A stretch of 64,000 nt of DNA from Winslowiella toletana (GCF_017875465.1 NZ_JAGGMQ010000001.1:620001-684000), one strand, 5' to 3'. Positions 41,539 to 51,201 are shown, counted from the first letter of the stretch. Notes: generated from the sequence alone by a model not told the origin. Translations and numbers: made by a program.

Positions 41539-42546
41539 ATGAATAAGAATCGTCTGTTCTATATAGATTTTATTAGAGCCATATCTCTGATAATGGTTAT
41601 AATATTTCATTTTTTCATTCAGATCTCTATAGTTAAAGGTGAGAAAAAAATAGACCTTGTTTCAACCTTTGATAAATCTACAGACTTGGGTTCAATTGCC
41701 GTTGGTGTTTTCGTGATAGTGTCTGGTTTCTCCCTAATGAACAGCAACCTTAACAACCCGAATTTTAACCCGGGTGACTTCTATTTAAAAAGGTTCTTAT
41801 CTATATACCCTTCATTTTGGTTGAGTTATTCCCTGGCTGCCTTATCCGGGTACATTTATTATGGTCATCTGCCGAATAACGCACAAGCCTGGACTTTAAT
41901 ATTTTCATTCATCGGGCTGGATGGACTGATAAACCAAATAATCCCAACTTATTATATGGTAGGTGAATGGTTTTTAGGGATGATAATCATACTTTATATA
42001 TTATTCCCATTAATGTTATTCCTTATAAAAATAAACCCACTACTCCTTACGATATCAGTATTAACTATTAGCATCATTACAAATTACTATTATACTGAAT
42101 TATTCACATTGAAAAAATGGACAAATCCGATATTTCAGGCTAATTTAATGATATTCGGGATGAATTATTGTTATTATTCACTATCAAAAAACAACCAGAT
42201 AAATGCAATATTATTCATAACAGGATTTACAAGTTTATTTATTCTTGAACCGCTAGTTAAATCGTTCATTTACCCATGTCTTTTGTTTATATTACTTGCT
42301 TACCTCGGTAATCATTTACTTATTGATAGAAACATTGCAAGAGTGATAAGTTTTATAGCAAAATACTCTTTCGCGACTTTCTTGGTTCATCATAAGGTTA
42401 TTTTTTATATTTCACAATCATTTAACAACATCAATAACCCTATAGCTGTACCTATTGCGTTTATAACTTCAATTATAATTTCTCTAGTTATAGGTTTTTG
42501 CGTCACTAATTTATGCAATAAAATAGTTAAAAAAATATTAAGTTAA
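41539..42546 (+). CDS. Acyltransferase family 3 membrane protein, AT-rich
   Basis: 335 residues with about ten membrane spans. Family signatures: RLFYIDFIRAISLIMVIIFHF with the expected histidine, GVFVIVSGFSLMNSN, the basic FYLKRFLSIYPSFWLSY, YYMVGEWFLGMIIILYILFPL and, near the end, YSFATFLVHHKVIF. Base composition and codon use (many ATA, TTA, AAA codons) differ strongly from the flanking backbone genes, which points to recent transfer from a low-GC source, as is common for O-antigen modification genes. The acceptor is unknown; surface polysaccharide O-acetylation is the family expectation. It lies downstream of a slippage-prone repeat. Confidence 0.85.
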   Translation: MNKNRLFYIDFIRAISLIMVIIFHFFIQISIVKGEKKIDLVSTFDKSTDLGSIAVGVFVIVSGFSLMNSNLNNPNFNPGDFYLKRFLSIYPSFWLSYSLAALSGYIYYGHLPNNAQAWTLIFSFIGLDGLINQIIPTYYMVGEWFLGMIIILYILFPLMLFLIKINPLLLTISVLTISIITNYYYTELFTLKKWTNPIFQANLMIFGMNYCYYSLSKNNQINAILFITGFTSLFILEPLVKSFIYPCLLFILLAYLGNHLLIDRNIARVISFIAKYSFATFLVHHKVIFYISQSFNNINNPIAVPIAFITSIIISLVIGFCVTNLCNKIVKKILS

Positions 42547-42802
42547 AAAATTTCGAGCCTGGTCAGATATCGTTAAGAACAGGATCTTCTAATTCACTCA
42601 AGTCTGCCCGTTTGCCTTGTGGAACAGTCATCAGCATCTGTTGCTTCTGGACTTTCTGAATTTGGTTTACCATGTAACAAGCGGATTTTAGTGTCACTGA
42701 AAGCCATAATAATATTATGCACGCGATATTACATGCACTGAAGTGAACTATAATGACTGCGTTTTCATAAAGTTAAACAACATAAATGGACAGATAAAAA
42801 CA

Positions 42803-44230
42803 GTGAAAAACGAAGCTAAACAGCCCACCTTCCTCTTTCACGACTACGAGACCTTTGGCAAAAGCCCGTCTCTGGATCGTCCGGCGCAGTTTGCCGGTGT
42901 GCGAACCGATATGGATTTCAATATCATCGGTGAGCCGGAAGTCTTTTACTGCCAGCCAGCAGATGACTATCTGCCGCAGCCGGAGGCGGTAATGATCACC
43001 GGTATCACCCCGCAACAGGCGAAGGCGCGTGGCGTCAGTGAAGCTGAGTTTGCACGGCGTATTCATACGCTGTTTAGTGAAGCCAACACCTGCGTAGTGG
43101 GCTACAACAATGTGCGCTTTGATGACGAAGTGACACGCAATATTTTTTATCGTAACTTCTACGACCCCTACGCCTGGAGCTGGCAAAATGGCAATAGCCG
43201 CTGGGATTTGCTGGATGTGATGCGCGCCTGCTATGCGCTGCGCCCGCAAGGGATCAACTGGCCAGAAAACGACGATGGCATGCCGAGTTTCCGTCTGGAA
43301 CATCTGACCAAAGCCAATGGCGTCGAACATGCCAATGCCCACGATGCGATGTCCGATGTCTATGCCACCATCGCCATGGCAAAGCTGGTAAAAGAGCAGC
43401 AGCCCAGGCTGTATGACTATCTGTTAACCCATCGCACTAAGCAGAAACTTACCCCGCTGATCGATATCCCGCAGATGAAGCCGCTGGTGCATATTTCCGG
43501 CATGTTTGGCGCGTTTCGTGGCAATACCAGCTGGATTGCCCCGCTCGCCTGGCATCCGGATAACCGTAATGCGCTGATTACCTGCGATCTGGCCGGGGAT
43601 ATGACACCGCTGCTGGAGCTGGATGCCGATGCCCTGCGCGAGCGTCTGTATACACGGCGTGACCAGCTGGGCGATGCCGCTGCGGTGCCGGTTAAGCTGG
43701 TGCATATCAATAAATGCCCGGTACTGGCGCCCGCCAATACTCTGCGCCCGGAAGATGCGCAGCGCATCGGTATCGACCGCCAGCGCTGCCTGGATAATCT
43801 CGCCCTGCTGCGTCAGCATGCGGAAATTCGCGAAAAAGTGGTGACGCTGTTTGCCGAAGCCGAACCTTTTGTCGCCGCGGATGATGTTGATGCGCAGCTG
43901 TATGATGGCTTCTTTAGTGATGCTGATAAATCGGCGATGAATATTATTCTGCAAACCGAGCCAGCCAACTTACCGGCGCTGGATTTGACCTTTAACGATA
44001 AACGGATTGAGAAACTGCTGTTCCGCTATCGCGCACGCAACTTCCCCGGCACCCTTGATGACGCCGAGCAGCAGCGCTGGCTGCAACATCGTCGCGAAGC
44101 GCTGAACCCGGAACGGGTACAGAGTTATGTACAGGAGCTGGAGTCGCTGGCTAACTTATATGAAGGGGATAGTGACAAAATAGCGCAGCTGAAAGCGTTG
44201 TTTGATTATGCCCGCGAGCTGGTTTCCTGA
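42803..44230 (+). CDS. sbcB: Exodeoxyribonuclease I
   Basis: 475 residues from the GTG at 42803, equal to E. coli ExoI; an in-frame GTG at 42743 would add 20 unlikely residues. DEDD exonuclease motifs: FHDYETFGKSPSLDRPAQFAG (Exo I), VGYNNVRFDDEVTRN (Exo II) and ANAHDAMSDVYATIAMA (Exo III). It digests single-stranded DNA 3' to 5' in recombination and mismatch repair. Its C-terminal helical domain for SSB binding is complete. The position next to plaP/yeeF is as in E. coli. Confidence 0.95.
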   Translation: MKNEAKQPTFLFHDYETFGKSPSLDRPAQFAGVRTDMDFNIIGEPEVFYCQPADDYLPQPEAVMITGITPQQAKARGVSEAEFARRIHTLFSEANTCVVGYNNVRFDDEVTRNIFYRNFYDPYAWSWQNGNSRWDLLDVMRACYALRPQGINWPENDDGMPSFRLEHLTKANGVEHANAHDAMSDVYATIAMAKLVKEQQPRLYDYLLTHRTKQKLTPLIDIPQMKPLVHISGMFGAFRGNTSWIAPLAWHPDNRNALITCDLAGDMTPLLELDADALRERLYTRRDQLGDAAAVPVKLVHINKCPVLAPANTLRPEDAQRIGIDRQRCLDNLALLRQHAEIREKVVTLFAEAEPFVAADDVDAQLYDGFFSDADKSAMNIILQTEPANLPALDLTFNDKRIEKLLFRYRARNFPGTLDDAEQQRWLQHRREALNPERVQSYVQELESLANLYEGDSDKIAQLKALFDYARELVS

Positions 44231-44238
44231 ATAAAAAA

Positions 44239-44257
44239 GGCGGCTATTTAAGCCGCC
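44239..44257. terminator. Bidirectional terminator between sbcB and plaP
   Basis: GGCGGCT-ATTTA-AGCCGCC, preceded by six A and followed by CTTACTTTT, between two convergent genes. It should act for plaP on the minus strand and more weakly for sbcB. Confidence 0.8.
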
Positions 44258-44275
44258 CTTACTTTTGATATCAGA

Positions 44276-45643
44276 TTACATCAAATCTTCACTGCACTGT
44301 GGCACCGGATTACGGAACACGCGGGTGACAAACGCCAGGTAAGTCAGACCAATCGCCCCCCACACCAGGCCGAGAATCATCGAACTCTCTTCCAGGTTAA
44401 TCCATAACGCCCCTACCGTCATCGCGCCCAACAGCGGCAACAGCAGGAAGTTGAAATTATCTTTCAGCGTCTTATTGCGACCTTCACGGATCCAGAACTG
44501 CGAAATTACCGACAGGTTAACAAAGGTAAACGCCACCAGTGCGCCAAAGTTAATCAGCGCGGTGGCGGTTACCAGATCAAAGGTCACCGAAGAGAGCGCA
44601 ATCACGCCCACCAGCAGCACGTTCAGCGCCGGGGTGCGCCATTTTGGATGAATGTAACCAAAGAAACGCTCCGGGAAGACACCATCACGGCCCATCACAT
44701 ACATCAGACGCGATACGCCAGCATGAGCCGCCATACCGGAAGCCAGTACGGTCACGCAGGAGAAGATCAGAATGCCAAACTGGAAGGCTTTGCCTGCCAC
44801 ATACAGCATAATCTCAGGCTGCGATGCGTCCGGATCTTTAAAACGGCTGATATCCGGGAAGTAGAGCTGCAGGAAATAGGAGACCAGAATAAAGATCACG
44901 CCACCAATCAGCGCGGTCAGGAAGATCGCTTTTGGGATCACCCGGCCTGCATCTTTGGTCTCTTCGGACAGCGAGCTGATGCCATCAAAACCTAGGAACG
45001 AGAAGCAAAGAATGGTTGCGCCGGTAATCATCGGCACCACATGGGCATTTTCAGACCAGAACGGACGGCTGCTGACCAGCGTCCCTGCCCCTTCGCCATG
45101 GGCGACACCGTAAACCACCATGCCCATAATCGCCACCATCACCGCCACCTGCAGCACCACAATCACGCTGTTAAAGTTAGCAACGGTTTTAATGCCTTTC
45201 AGGTTCGAGATGGTCATAAAGCCCACCAGCAGCACGACAAAGATCCATGAAGGAATGCCGGGCACCAGCGCTTCGAAATAAATTTTTGCCAGCAGAATAT
45301 TGATCATCGGCATAAACAGATAATCAAGCAGCGATGACCAGCCGACCATAAAGCCGACGTGCGGGCTGATCGCTTTCTGTGCGTAGGTATAAGCGGATCC
45401 CGCCGAGGGGAAGCGGCGTACCAGCTTACCGTAGCTTAACGCGGTAAACAGAATCGCAATCAGCGCAAAAGCATAAGCGGTGGCGACATGGCCATCGGTA
45501 AGACCTGAAACAATGCCAAAGGTATCGAACAGCGTCATCGGCTGCATATAAGCCAGACCCATCATTACAACAGGCATTAGCGTCAGTGTTTTTTTCAGGT
45601 GCGCGCGCGGCTGTGGCGCAGAGGTAACGTTATCAAGCGACAT
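44276..45643 (-). CDS. plaP: Putrescine importer PlaP (YeeF)
   Basis: 455 residues, twelve-span APC-family permease. Segments such as [20 protein letters not shown], then [20 protein letters not shown]-like [20 protein letters not shown], and [14 protein letters not shown] match E. coli PlaP more closely than its paralogue PuuP. The position beside sbcB agrees. PlaP is a low-affinity, proton-driven putrescine importer linked in E. coli to surface motility. Here it lies next to the puu catabolic genes. GGGGAGG precedes the ATG; a terminator of puuA lies upstream, so it is likely its own unit. Confidence 0.92.
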   Translation of the reverse strand: MSLDNVTSAPQPRAHLKKTLTLMPVVMMGLAYMQPMTLFDTFGIVSGLTDGHVATAYAFALIAILFTALSYGKLVRRFPSAGSAYTYAQKAISPHVGFMVGWSSLLDYLFMPMINILLAKIYFEALVPGIPSWIFVVLLVGFMTISNLKGIKTVANFNSVIVVLQVAVMVAIMGMVVYGVAHGEGAGTLVSSRPFWSENAHVVPMITGATILCFSFLGFDGISSLSEETKDAGRVIPKAIFLTALIGGVIFILVSYFLQLYFPDISRFKDPDASQPEIMLYVAGKAFQFGILIFSCVTVLASGMAAHAGVSRLMYVMGRDGVFPERFFGYIHPKWRTPALNVLLVGVIALSSVTFDLVTATALINFGALVAFTFVNLSVISQFWIREGRNKTLKDNFNFLLLPLLGAMTVGALWINLEESSMILGLVWGAIGLTYLAFVTRVFRNPVPQCSEDLM

Positions 45644-46065
45644 GATTCAGCCTCCCCATAGCGCCAACCTTTCTGGGTTGAACCACAGGGAAACTTCGCG
45701 AGGTGCGAGAGAGACTCTTCAGAGGGGAAACAGTGGAGCAGGCAGGTGAAAGAGCTGCTGCAGCGGCGCCGTAGTCATCACGTTGGCGAATACCGGCGGG
45801 AACCGGTGCAAAGTTAAGGTGTTGCCCCATCTTTCTTTTCCTCAAAAATCACGTTTATACGTGCTAAAAGCGTATAGGTATCTCTATCCGGAAACGGATC
45901 CGGCCCCTGTAAGTACTGGTTTGGTTGATTGCAAAAAAATAACCGGCGCGATAAGCGTCGGTTAGGGTTGCTGTTTTGCAGGGCGCATATTCTGCACTAT
46001 CCGGAGGGAGGATGACAAGATGTTGAGACCTTCAGTAACAATTTCTTTGTTAACCAACCATCACA
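45644..46065. promoter_or_regulatory. plaP upstream region with possible leader ORF and puuA terminator
   Basis: About 420 bases without a confident gene. On the minus strand a 65-codon ORF beginning MGQHLNFAPVP (start near 45830, GGAAAAG upstream) runs through and ends just inside the plaP start. It could be a leader peptide or chance. The distal part holds the puuA terminator. Confidence 0.35.
45941..45963 (-). terminator. Intrinsic terminator of puuA
   Basis: AACCGGCGC (45941-45949) and GCGTCGGTT (45955-45963) pair with one mismatch; on the minus strand the stem is followed by A and seven T. It follows the puuA stop by about 100 bases. Confidence 0.7.
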
Positions 46066-47481
46066 TCAGGCGTTTTTTAACATCCAGTCGATTTCCGTCG
46101 CGGTGATCAACCGCTCGAAATGCATCAGCTCATGATGCTTACAGCTGTGCCAGACAAAACCAAATCGTTCACCCAGCAGTTTCTGTAACGCCGCGCTCTG
46201 CTCAAACTCATACAGCGCGTCGCTCTGGCGGATCGGCAGTGGATTACCTTCAGCCTCATGACCATTACCGGTGACGGCATGTGGCAACGGTAGCGGGTTA
46301 TCCATGCCGTGCAGCATCCCGGCCAGAATCGCCGCTACCACCAGATAAGGGTTGGCATCAGCGCCGGCAACGCGATATTCAATACGGTGATTGTCGATAT
46401 CGCCACAGGGAATGCGCAACGCCACGGTACGATTATTATGTCCCCACGAAGCCTGCAATGGCACAAAGGCATCAGGCAGAAAACGGCGGTAAGCATTAAC
46501 GTTTGGCGCCAGCAGCGCCATTGAGGCGGGCATCAGATCAATCATGCCCGCAAGGGTACGTTTCAGCAGCGGCGAGTCACTGCCATCATCGGTGGCAAAA
46601 GCATTCTGGTCGGCGGCATCCAGCATGCTGATATGCACATGCATTCCGCTGCCCGCATACTCTTCGTAAGGTTTAGCCATAAAAGTGGCGTTCATGCCAT
46701 GATTTTCTGCCACCTGACGCACCAGCCGTTTCAGCTGGATTGCGTGATCGCAGGCGCTTAGCACATTACGCGTATGATGCAGGTTAATCTCAAACTGGCC
46801 CGGCGAGGCTTCCGCCAGCGCGCCGTCGGCAGGAATGCCCTGCAAACGCGCCAGTTCATCAATATCACTCAGCACCTCAGAGAAATGGTCAAGATTATCG
46901 ACGGAGTAGACCTGGCTTTGCATATTACGTTCGTCGCTACCCGGCGCGCACGGCGGCTGAATATAGCCTTCGGCGTCACGCTGTTTATCGACCAGATAGA
47001 ACTCCAGCTCTACCGCTACCACCGGAAACAGACCTCGATTGCGCAGTTGCTGCCAGAGGTGATTGAGGACATTTCGGGGTTCAACGTCAAAGGGAGTGCC
47101 ATCTTGATTACGCATGGTCAGCAGCACCTGCGCAAGATGTCTGGGGTCGGAAGCAGAAGGGATAAGTGTGCCGGAAACCGGAATACAAATATTATCGGGT
47201 TCACCCAGCGCCTGGCCTAAACCGGCTTCTTCTACGGTATTACCGAGGATATCCATGGCGAAAACTGACGCCGGGAAATAACAACCTTTTTCAACTTTTG
47301 CCAGACTGGCGAAGGGTATGCGCTTACCGCGAAAGACACCATTAAGATCATTAAGAAGAATATCGACATACTGCGTTTCAGGATGGCGTTCCAGATAGGC
47401 CTTGACCTCATGCTGGAACGCGCTGGTTCGTTGCCCTTCACTGTGTCTCGTGAAGTCTTCTACTTCCACCAGATTCGTCAT
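46066..47481 (-). CDS. puuA: Gamma-glutamylputrescine synthetase
   Basis: 471 residues of the glutamine synthetase fold. Visible are the VDILLNDLNGVFRGKRIP start of the beta-grasp domain, VAVELEFYLVD (metal Glu), EASPGQFEINLHH, GSGMHVHISML, NRTVALRIPCG and RVAGADANPYLVVAAILAGM. It joins glutamate to putrescine with ATP, the first step of the Puu pathway. It is divergent from puuD; candidate PuuR operators lie in the space between. Length agrees with E. coli PuuA. Confidence 0.94.
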   Translation of the reverse strand: MTNLVEVEDFTRHSEGQRTSAFQHEVKAYLERHPETQYVDILLNDLNGVFRGKRIPFASLAKVEKGCYFPASVFAMDILGNTVEEAGLGQALGEPDNICIPVSGTLIPSASDPRHLAQVLLTMRNQDGTPFDVEPRNVLNHLWQQLRNRGLFPVVAVELEFYLVDKQRDAEGYIQPPCAPGSDERNMQSQVYSVDNLDHFSEVLSDIDELARLQGIPADGALAEASPGQFEINLHHTRNVLSACDHAIQLKRLVRQVAENHGMNATFMAKPYEEYAGSGMHVHISMLDAADQNAFATDDGSDSPLLKRTLAGMIDLMPASMALLAPNVNAYRRFLPDAFVPLQASWGHNNRTVALRIPCGDIDNHRIEYRVAGADANPYLVVAAILAGMLHGMDNPLPLPHAVTGNGHEAEGNPLPIRQSDALYEFEQSAALQKLLGERFGFVWHSCKHHELMHFERLITATEIDWMLKNA

Positions 47482-47591
47482 AATTCACCCGCCGTTGACC
47501 TGTAATTTATCGGTTGTGCGTGATGCTCAAAATAACAGCCACATTTCTAACATAGCTCCAACACAAAAAGTGTGCAAATGTTACATTTCAG

Positions 47592-47637
47592 TTTGAATAA
47601 TGAACAAGCGATTGCTAGATTGAAAATATATTGCACA
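47592..47637. promoter_or_regulatory. Two candidate PuuR operators
   Basis: From memory, the E. coli PuuR site is the asymmetric 15-mer AAAATATAATGAACA. Here AAAATATATTGCACA (47623-47637) matches 13 of 15, and the last ten bases ATAATGAACA of the site are exact at 47597-47606. Both lie between the divergent puuA and puuD genes, where PuuR is expected to repress both. Confidence 0.55.
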
Positions 47638-47694
47638 GTTTCGCGCCATGAGCGCCTTGCCGGTTAATATTTTTGACAGCGTAGCGAGGATGAG

Positions 47695-48459
47695 ATGGGC
47701 ATTATTTTTAACAAGCCGTTGATTGGCGTAGTAATGTGCCAGATCGATAAAGATGGCCACCCCACCCAGATGGTGCATAACAAGTATCTTGACGCCGTGG
47801 CGCTTGCCGGTGGCGTGCCGCTTGGCCTGCCCCACAATCTGATCAGCCAGCCCGATCTATTGGAAAACGCTATGGCTGCGCTGGACGGCATTTTGCTTAC
47901 CGGCAGTCCGAGCAATATCGAGCCATGGCACTATGGCGAAGAAGGTAGCGAGAGTTATGCTGATCCAGGCCGCGACCAGCTGGCGTTTGCTTTAATTACG
48001 CAGGCGATTGTCCGCCAGATGCCGATTATGGCCATCTGCCGCGGCTTGCAGGAACTGGTGGTCGCTACCGGCGGTGCGTTACATCGTCAGTTACACCTGC
48101 AACCCGGTTTTCAGGAACACCGCGAAGATGAATCGCTGTCACTTGACGAGCAGTATGCTGACGCCCACCAGGTATGGGTTGAACCCGATGGCCTGCTGTC
48201 AGGATTAGTTAATGGCAGCAAAACGTTATGGGTGAACTCGCTGCATCAACAAGGTATTCGCAGTTTAGGTCCGCAACTCCGCATCGAGGCGCGCGCCGCC
48301 GATGGGCTGATCGAAGCGGTCAGTCTGCAACAACATCCTTTTGCTTTCGCCGTGCAGTGGCACCCCGAATGGCATTGCGATGCATCGGCGCAGTCACGCC
48401 TGTTGTTCGATGGCTTTATCAACGCCTGCAACAGGTATCAAAAGGAATCACGGCTATGA
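47695..48459 (+). CDS. puuD: Gamma-glutamyl-GABA hydrolase
   Basis: 254 residues, class I glutamine amidotransferase-like (peptidase C26). Nucleophile Cys115 lies in MAICRGLQELVVATGG; the His/Glu pair is in FAVQWHPEWH; GILLTGSPSNIEP forms the oxyanion side. It releases GABA and glutamate from gamma-glutamyl-GABA. The ATG is preceded by GCGAGGATGAG. Its stop overlaps puuR by ATGA. Confidence 0.93.
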   Translation: MGIIFNKPLIGVVMCQIDKDGHPTQMVHNKYLDAVALAGGVPLGLPHNLISQPDLLENAMAALDGILLTGSPSNIEPWHYGEEGSESYADPGRDQLAFALITQAIVRQMPIMAICRGLQELVVATGGALHRQLHLQPGFQEHREDESLSLDEQYADAHQVWVEPDGLLSGLVNGSKTLWVNSLHQQGIRSLGPQLRIEARAADGLIEAVSLQQHPFAFAVQWHPEWHCDASAQSRLLFDGFINACNRYQKESRL

Positions 48460-49013
48460 GCGAAGCCACTCTGGCGCCCGGACGGCGTTTATCGCAACTC
48501 CGGCAGCAGATGGGATTGTCACAGCGGCGCGTCGCCGAACTGTCGGGACTGACGCACAGTGCTATCAGCACCATTGAACAGGACAAGGTCAGTCCGGCAG
48601 TCAGTACCTTACAGAAGTTATTAAAAGTTTATGGTTTATCGCTGTCGGAGTTTTTCTCCGAGCCGGTGATCGCCGAAGAACCGAAAGTGGTGATCCAGCC
48701 GTCTGAACTGATCGATATCGGCAGCCAGGGGGTGTCACTGAAGCTGATCCATAACGGCAATGCCGAACGTACGCTGGCAATGCTGCTGGAAACCTATCAG
48801 CCTGGCGCCACCACCGGGGAAAAAATTCGCCATCAGGGCGAAGAGACCGGCACCCTGCTGGAAGGTGAAATTATGCTGGCGATTAGTGGTCAGGTTTATC
48901 ATCTGCATGCCGGTGAAAGTTATGTGATTAATACCGGTAACCTGCACAGTTTTACTAATAACTCGACCCAGCCTTGTCGCATTGTCAGTGCGCATACGCC
49001 AGCGACATTTTAG
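48456..49013 (+). CDS. puuR: Putrescine utilisation repressor PuuR
   Basis: 185 residues, exactly the E. coli length. The N-terminal XRE-type helix-turn-helix (LSQLRQQMGLSQRRVAELSGLTHSAISTIEQDK split over residues 11-43) is followed by a C-terminal cupin (ETGTLLEGEIMLAISGQVYHL, HAGESYVINTGNLHSF). It represses the puu genes until putrescine is present. It starts in the stop of puuD; a longer upstream frame overlaps puuD and has no ribosome site. Confidence 0.94.
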   Translation: MSEATLAPGRRLSQLRQQMGLSQRRVAELSGLTHSAISTIEQDKVSPAVSTLQKLLKVYGLSLSEFFSEPVIAEEPKVVIQPSELIDIGSQGVSLKLIHNGNAERTLAMLLETYQPGATTGEKIRHQGEETGTLLEGEIMLAISGQVYHLHAGESYVINTGNLHSFTNNSTQPCRIVSAHTPATF

Positions 49014-49047
49014 AACGATATTTTTTAAACCGTGCCAGGAAGGTTGT

Positions 49048-50325
49048 ATGAAACATGTGGAAAGCTATTATGCAGCGACCGCTAACCCGCACGCTGACTG
49101 GCCCCAGCTGGAAGAGAGCATCCAGTGTGATGTCTGTATTATTGGCGGCGGCTTTACCGGCCTGTCATCGGCGCTGTATCTGACCGAAGCCGGTTACGAT
49201 GTGGTGCTGCTGGAGGCCGCGCGCGTAGGTTACGGCGCCAGCGGGCGCAACGGCGGCCAGGTAGTGAACTCTTACAGCCGCGATATTGATGTGATCCAGC
49301 AGCGTTATGGCGTTAACGTCGCCAAAATGCTGGGAAGCATGATGTTTGAAGGCGCCGATATTATTCGTGATCGTATCGACCGCTATGCGATTGACTGTGA
49401 TTATCGTCCTGGCAATATTTTCGCTGCGCTGAATAACCGCCAGATGGGCCATTTGCGCGCGCAGAAAGCGTTATGGGAAAGCTATGGCAACCAGCAGATC
49501 AGCCTGCTGGATCAGAGTGGCATGCGGCGTGAAGTGGCCAGCGAACGCTATGTCGGCGGCCTGCTGGACGAGCGCGGTGGTCATCTGCACCCGCTGAATC
49601 TGGCGCTGGGCGAAGCAGAGGCGATTCGCCGTCACGGCGGCCGTATTTATGAGCACTCGGCCGCCACTAACGTGCTTTATGGTTCGCCCAATGTGGTTAA
49701 AACCGCCAAAGGTGATGTCAGGGCGACATTTGTGGTGTTCGCCGGTAACGCCTATCTGGCGCCACAACTGGAGCCGCGCCTGGGCAGAAAAAGCATGCCC
49801 TGTGGTTCACAGATTATTACCACCGAACCGCTTAGCGCCGATACCGCGCTGTCGCTGCTGCCCAATAATCGCTGTGTCGAAGACTGTAATTATCTGCTCG
49901 ACTACTTCCGCCTGACTGCCGATAACCGCCTGTTATATGGCGGCGGCGTGATTTACGGTGCGCGCGATCCGCAGGATATCGACGCACTGATCCGGCCGAA
50001 ACTGCTAAAGACCTTTCCGCAGCTGAGCGGCGTCAGTTTTAGCTATCGCTGGAGCGGCAATTTCCTGCTGACGCTGTCGCGTATGCCACAGTTTGGCCGG
50101 CTGGAGAATAATGTCTATTACATGCAGGGTGACAGCGGACACGGTGTCACCTGCACCCATCTGGCCGGTAAACTGATTGCCGAAACCCTGCGCGGCGATG
50201 CCGAGCGTTTTGATGCTTTCGCCACCCTGCCGCATCTGCCCTTCCCGGGCGGACGCCGTTTTCAGATCCCGTTAACGGTAATGGGCGCAGCATGGTATGC
50301 GCTGCGCGATCGGTTAGGGGTATAA
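49048..50325 (+). CDS. puuB: Gamma-glutamylputrescine oxidase
   Basis: 425 residues of the DAO family of flavoproteins. FAD-binding CDVCIIGGGFTGLSSALYLTE near residue 29, then EAARVGYGASGRNGGQV, and late YYMQGDSGHGVTCTHLAGKLIAE. It oxidises gamma-glutamylputrescine to the aminobutyraldehyde with release of ammonia and peroxide. In E. coli puuC lies between puuR and puuB; here only 34 bases separate them, so puuC is absent from the cluster. AGGAAGG precedes the ATG at 49048. Confidence 0.93.
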   Translation: MKHVESYYAATANPHADWPQLEESIQCDVCIIGGGFTGLSSALYLTEAGYDVVLLEAARVGYGASGRNGGQVVNSYSRDIDVIQQRYGVNVAKMLGSMMFEGADIIRDRIDRYAIDCDYRPGNIFAALNNRQMGHLRAQKALWESYGNQQISLLDQSGMRREVASERYVGGLLDERGGHLHPLNLALGEAEAIRRHGGRIYEHSAATNVLYGSPNVVKTAKGDVRATFVVFAGNAYLAPQLEPRLGRKSMPCGSQIITTEPLSADTALSLLPNNRCVEDCNYLLDYFRLTADNRLLYGGGVIYGARDPQDIDALIRPKLLKTFPQLSGVSFSYRWSGNFLLTLSRMPQFGRLENNVYYMQGDSGHGVTCTHLAGKLIAETLRGDAERFDAFATLPHLPFPGGRRFQIPLTVMGAAWYALRDRLGV

Positions 50326-50330
50326 CCATC

Positions 50331-50360
50331 AATACGGGCGGCGAGAACGCCGCCCGTATT
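50331..50360. repeat. Palindromic repeat / hairpin after puuB
   Basis: A perfect 13-base stem AATACGGGCGGCG with a 4-base loop AGAA. Most of this unit occurs in the opposite sense at 23626-23649. It lies between convergent puuB and yeeZ and lacks a T-run, so it is a dispersed REP-like unit that may also end transcription. Confidence 0.7.
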
Positions 50361-50373
50361 GCAATAACCCGGA

Positions 50374-51201
50374 TTAAGCCAGCGGCATTTTCTGTGGATC
50401 CGGCCAGCTGTACTCAAAACCCAGCTCGCTACAGATCTTATTACCGTCAATGATTTTGCCGCTGGCGGCTGTCTGATCGTCGATAAAGGTGGGCGGCGTC
50501 AGGCCCAGCTGACTGGCGACGGCCGGATAGAACTGATTACGTGGCGGATGACCGGGCGCGCTAAGATTGTAGATATGGCCGCCTTTCGGCGTCTGCAATA
50601 ACAGTGCGATGGCTTCCACCACATCATCCAGATGCACTAAATTAACCCCCTGATCGCCATCGGCGACATCGGTTTTACCGGCGAGAAAACGCCCCGGATG
50701 ACGATTTGGCCCCACCAGCCCGGAGAGGCGCAGAATATCCACCGAGGTCCCCGGCAGAGCGTGTAGCCAGTTCTCCAGCTCCACCAGCGTCTGACCGGCG
50801 ACCGTTTCCGGCAGCAGCGGGCTGTTCTCTTTCATCACGCCGCTGGCTTTGCCATACACCGAGGTGGAGCTGGTAAAAACAATGCGCGGAACACTGAACG
50901 CCAGCGCGCTGTCGACGATTTGCTGTACCGCCTGCACATAATGCGCGCCGCCTTCCACCGTGCGGCTGGCCGGCAGCGTCACCACCAGCGCATCGACACT
51001 TAGCAGCGACTCCAGATCGTCAGCATCGCAGATCAGTTCTGGCGTCAGTTCCAGCTGATAGCCGTCAATGCCGCACATGCGCGCCGCCTCAACGCCGTCC
51101 GGCGTGGTTTTACTGCCGGTCACCTGCCAGCCACGTGATGCCAGCGCCATTGCCAGCGGCATCCCCAGCCAGCCCAGCCCCACTATCGCGACTCTCTTCA
51201 T
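50374..51201 (-). CDS. yeeZ: SDR-family NAD(P)-dependent protein YeeZ
   Basis: 275 residues. N-terminal Rossmann motif VAIVGLGWLGMPLAMALASRG, then FTSSTSVYGKASG and LRLSGLVGPNRHPGRFLAGK as in extended SDRs. The equivalent of the catalytic YxxxK is not present in standard form, as in E. coli YeeZ. Its function is unknown. The start chosen is the ATG at 51201; a GTG five codons upstream is in frame. Divergent from the his operon, as in E. coli. Confidence 0.9.
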   Translation of the reverse strand: MKRVAIVGLGWLGMPLAMALASRGWQVTGSKTTPDGVEAARMCGIDGYQLELTPELICDADDLESLLSVDALVVTLPASRTVEGGAHYVQAVQQIVDSALAFSVPRIVFTSSTSVYGKASGVMKENSPLLPETVAGQTLVELENWLHALPGTSVDILRLSGLVGPNRHPGRFLAGKTDVADGDQGVNLVHLDDVVEAIALLLQTPKGGHIYNLSAPGHPPRNQFYPAVASQLGLTPPTFIDDQTAASGKIIDGNKICSELGFEYSWPDPQKMPLA

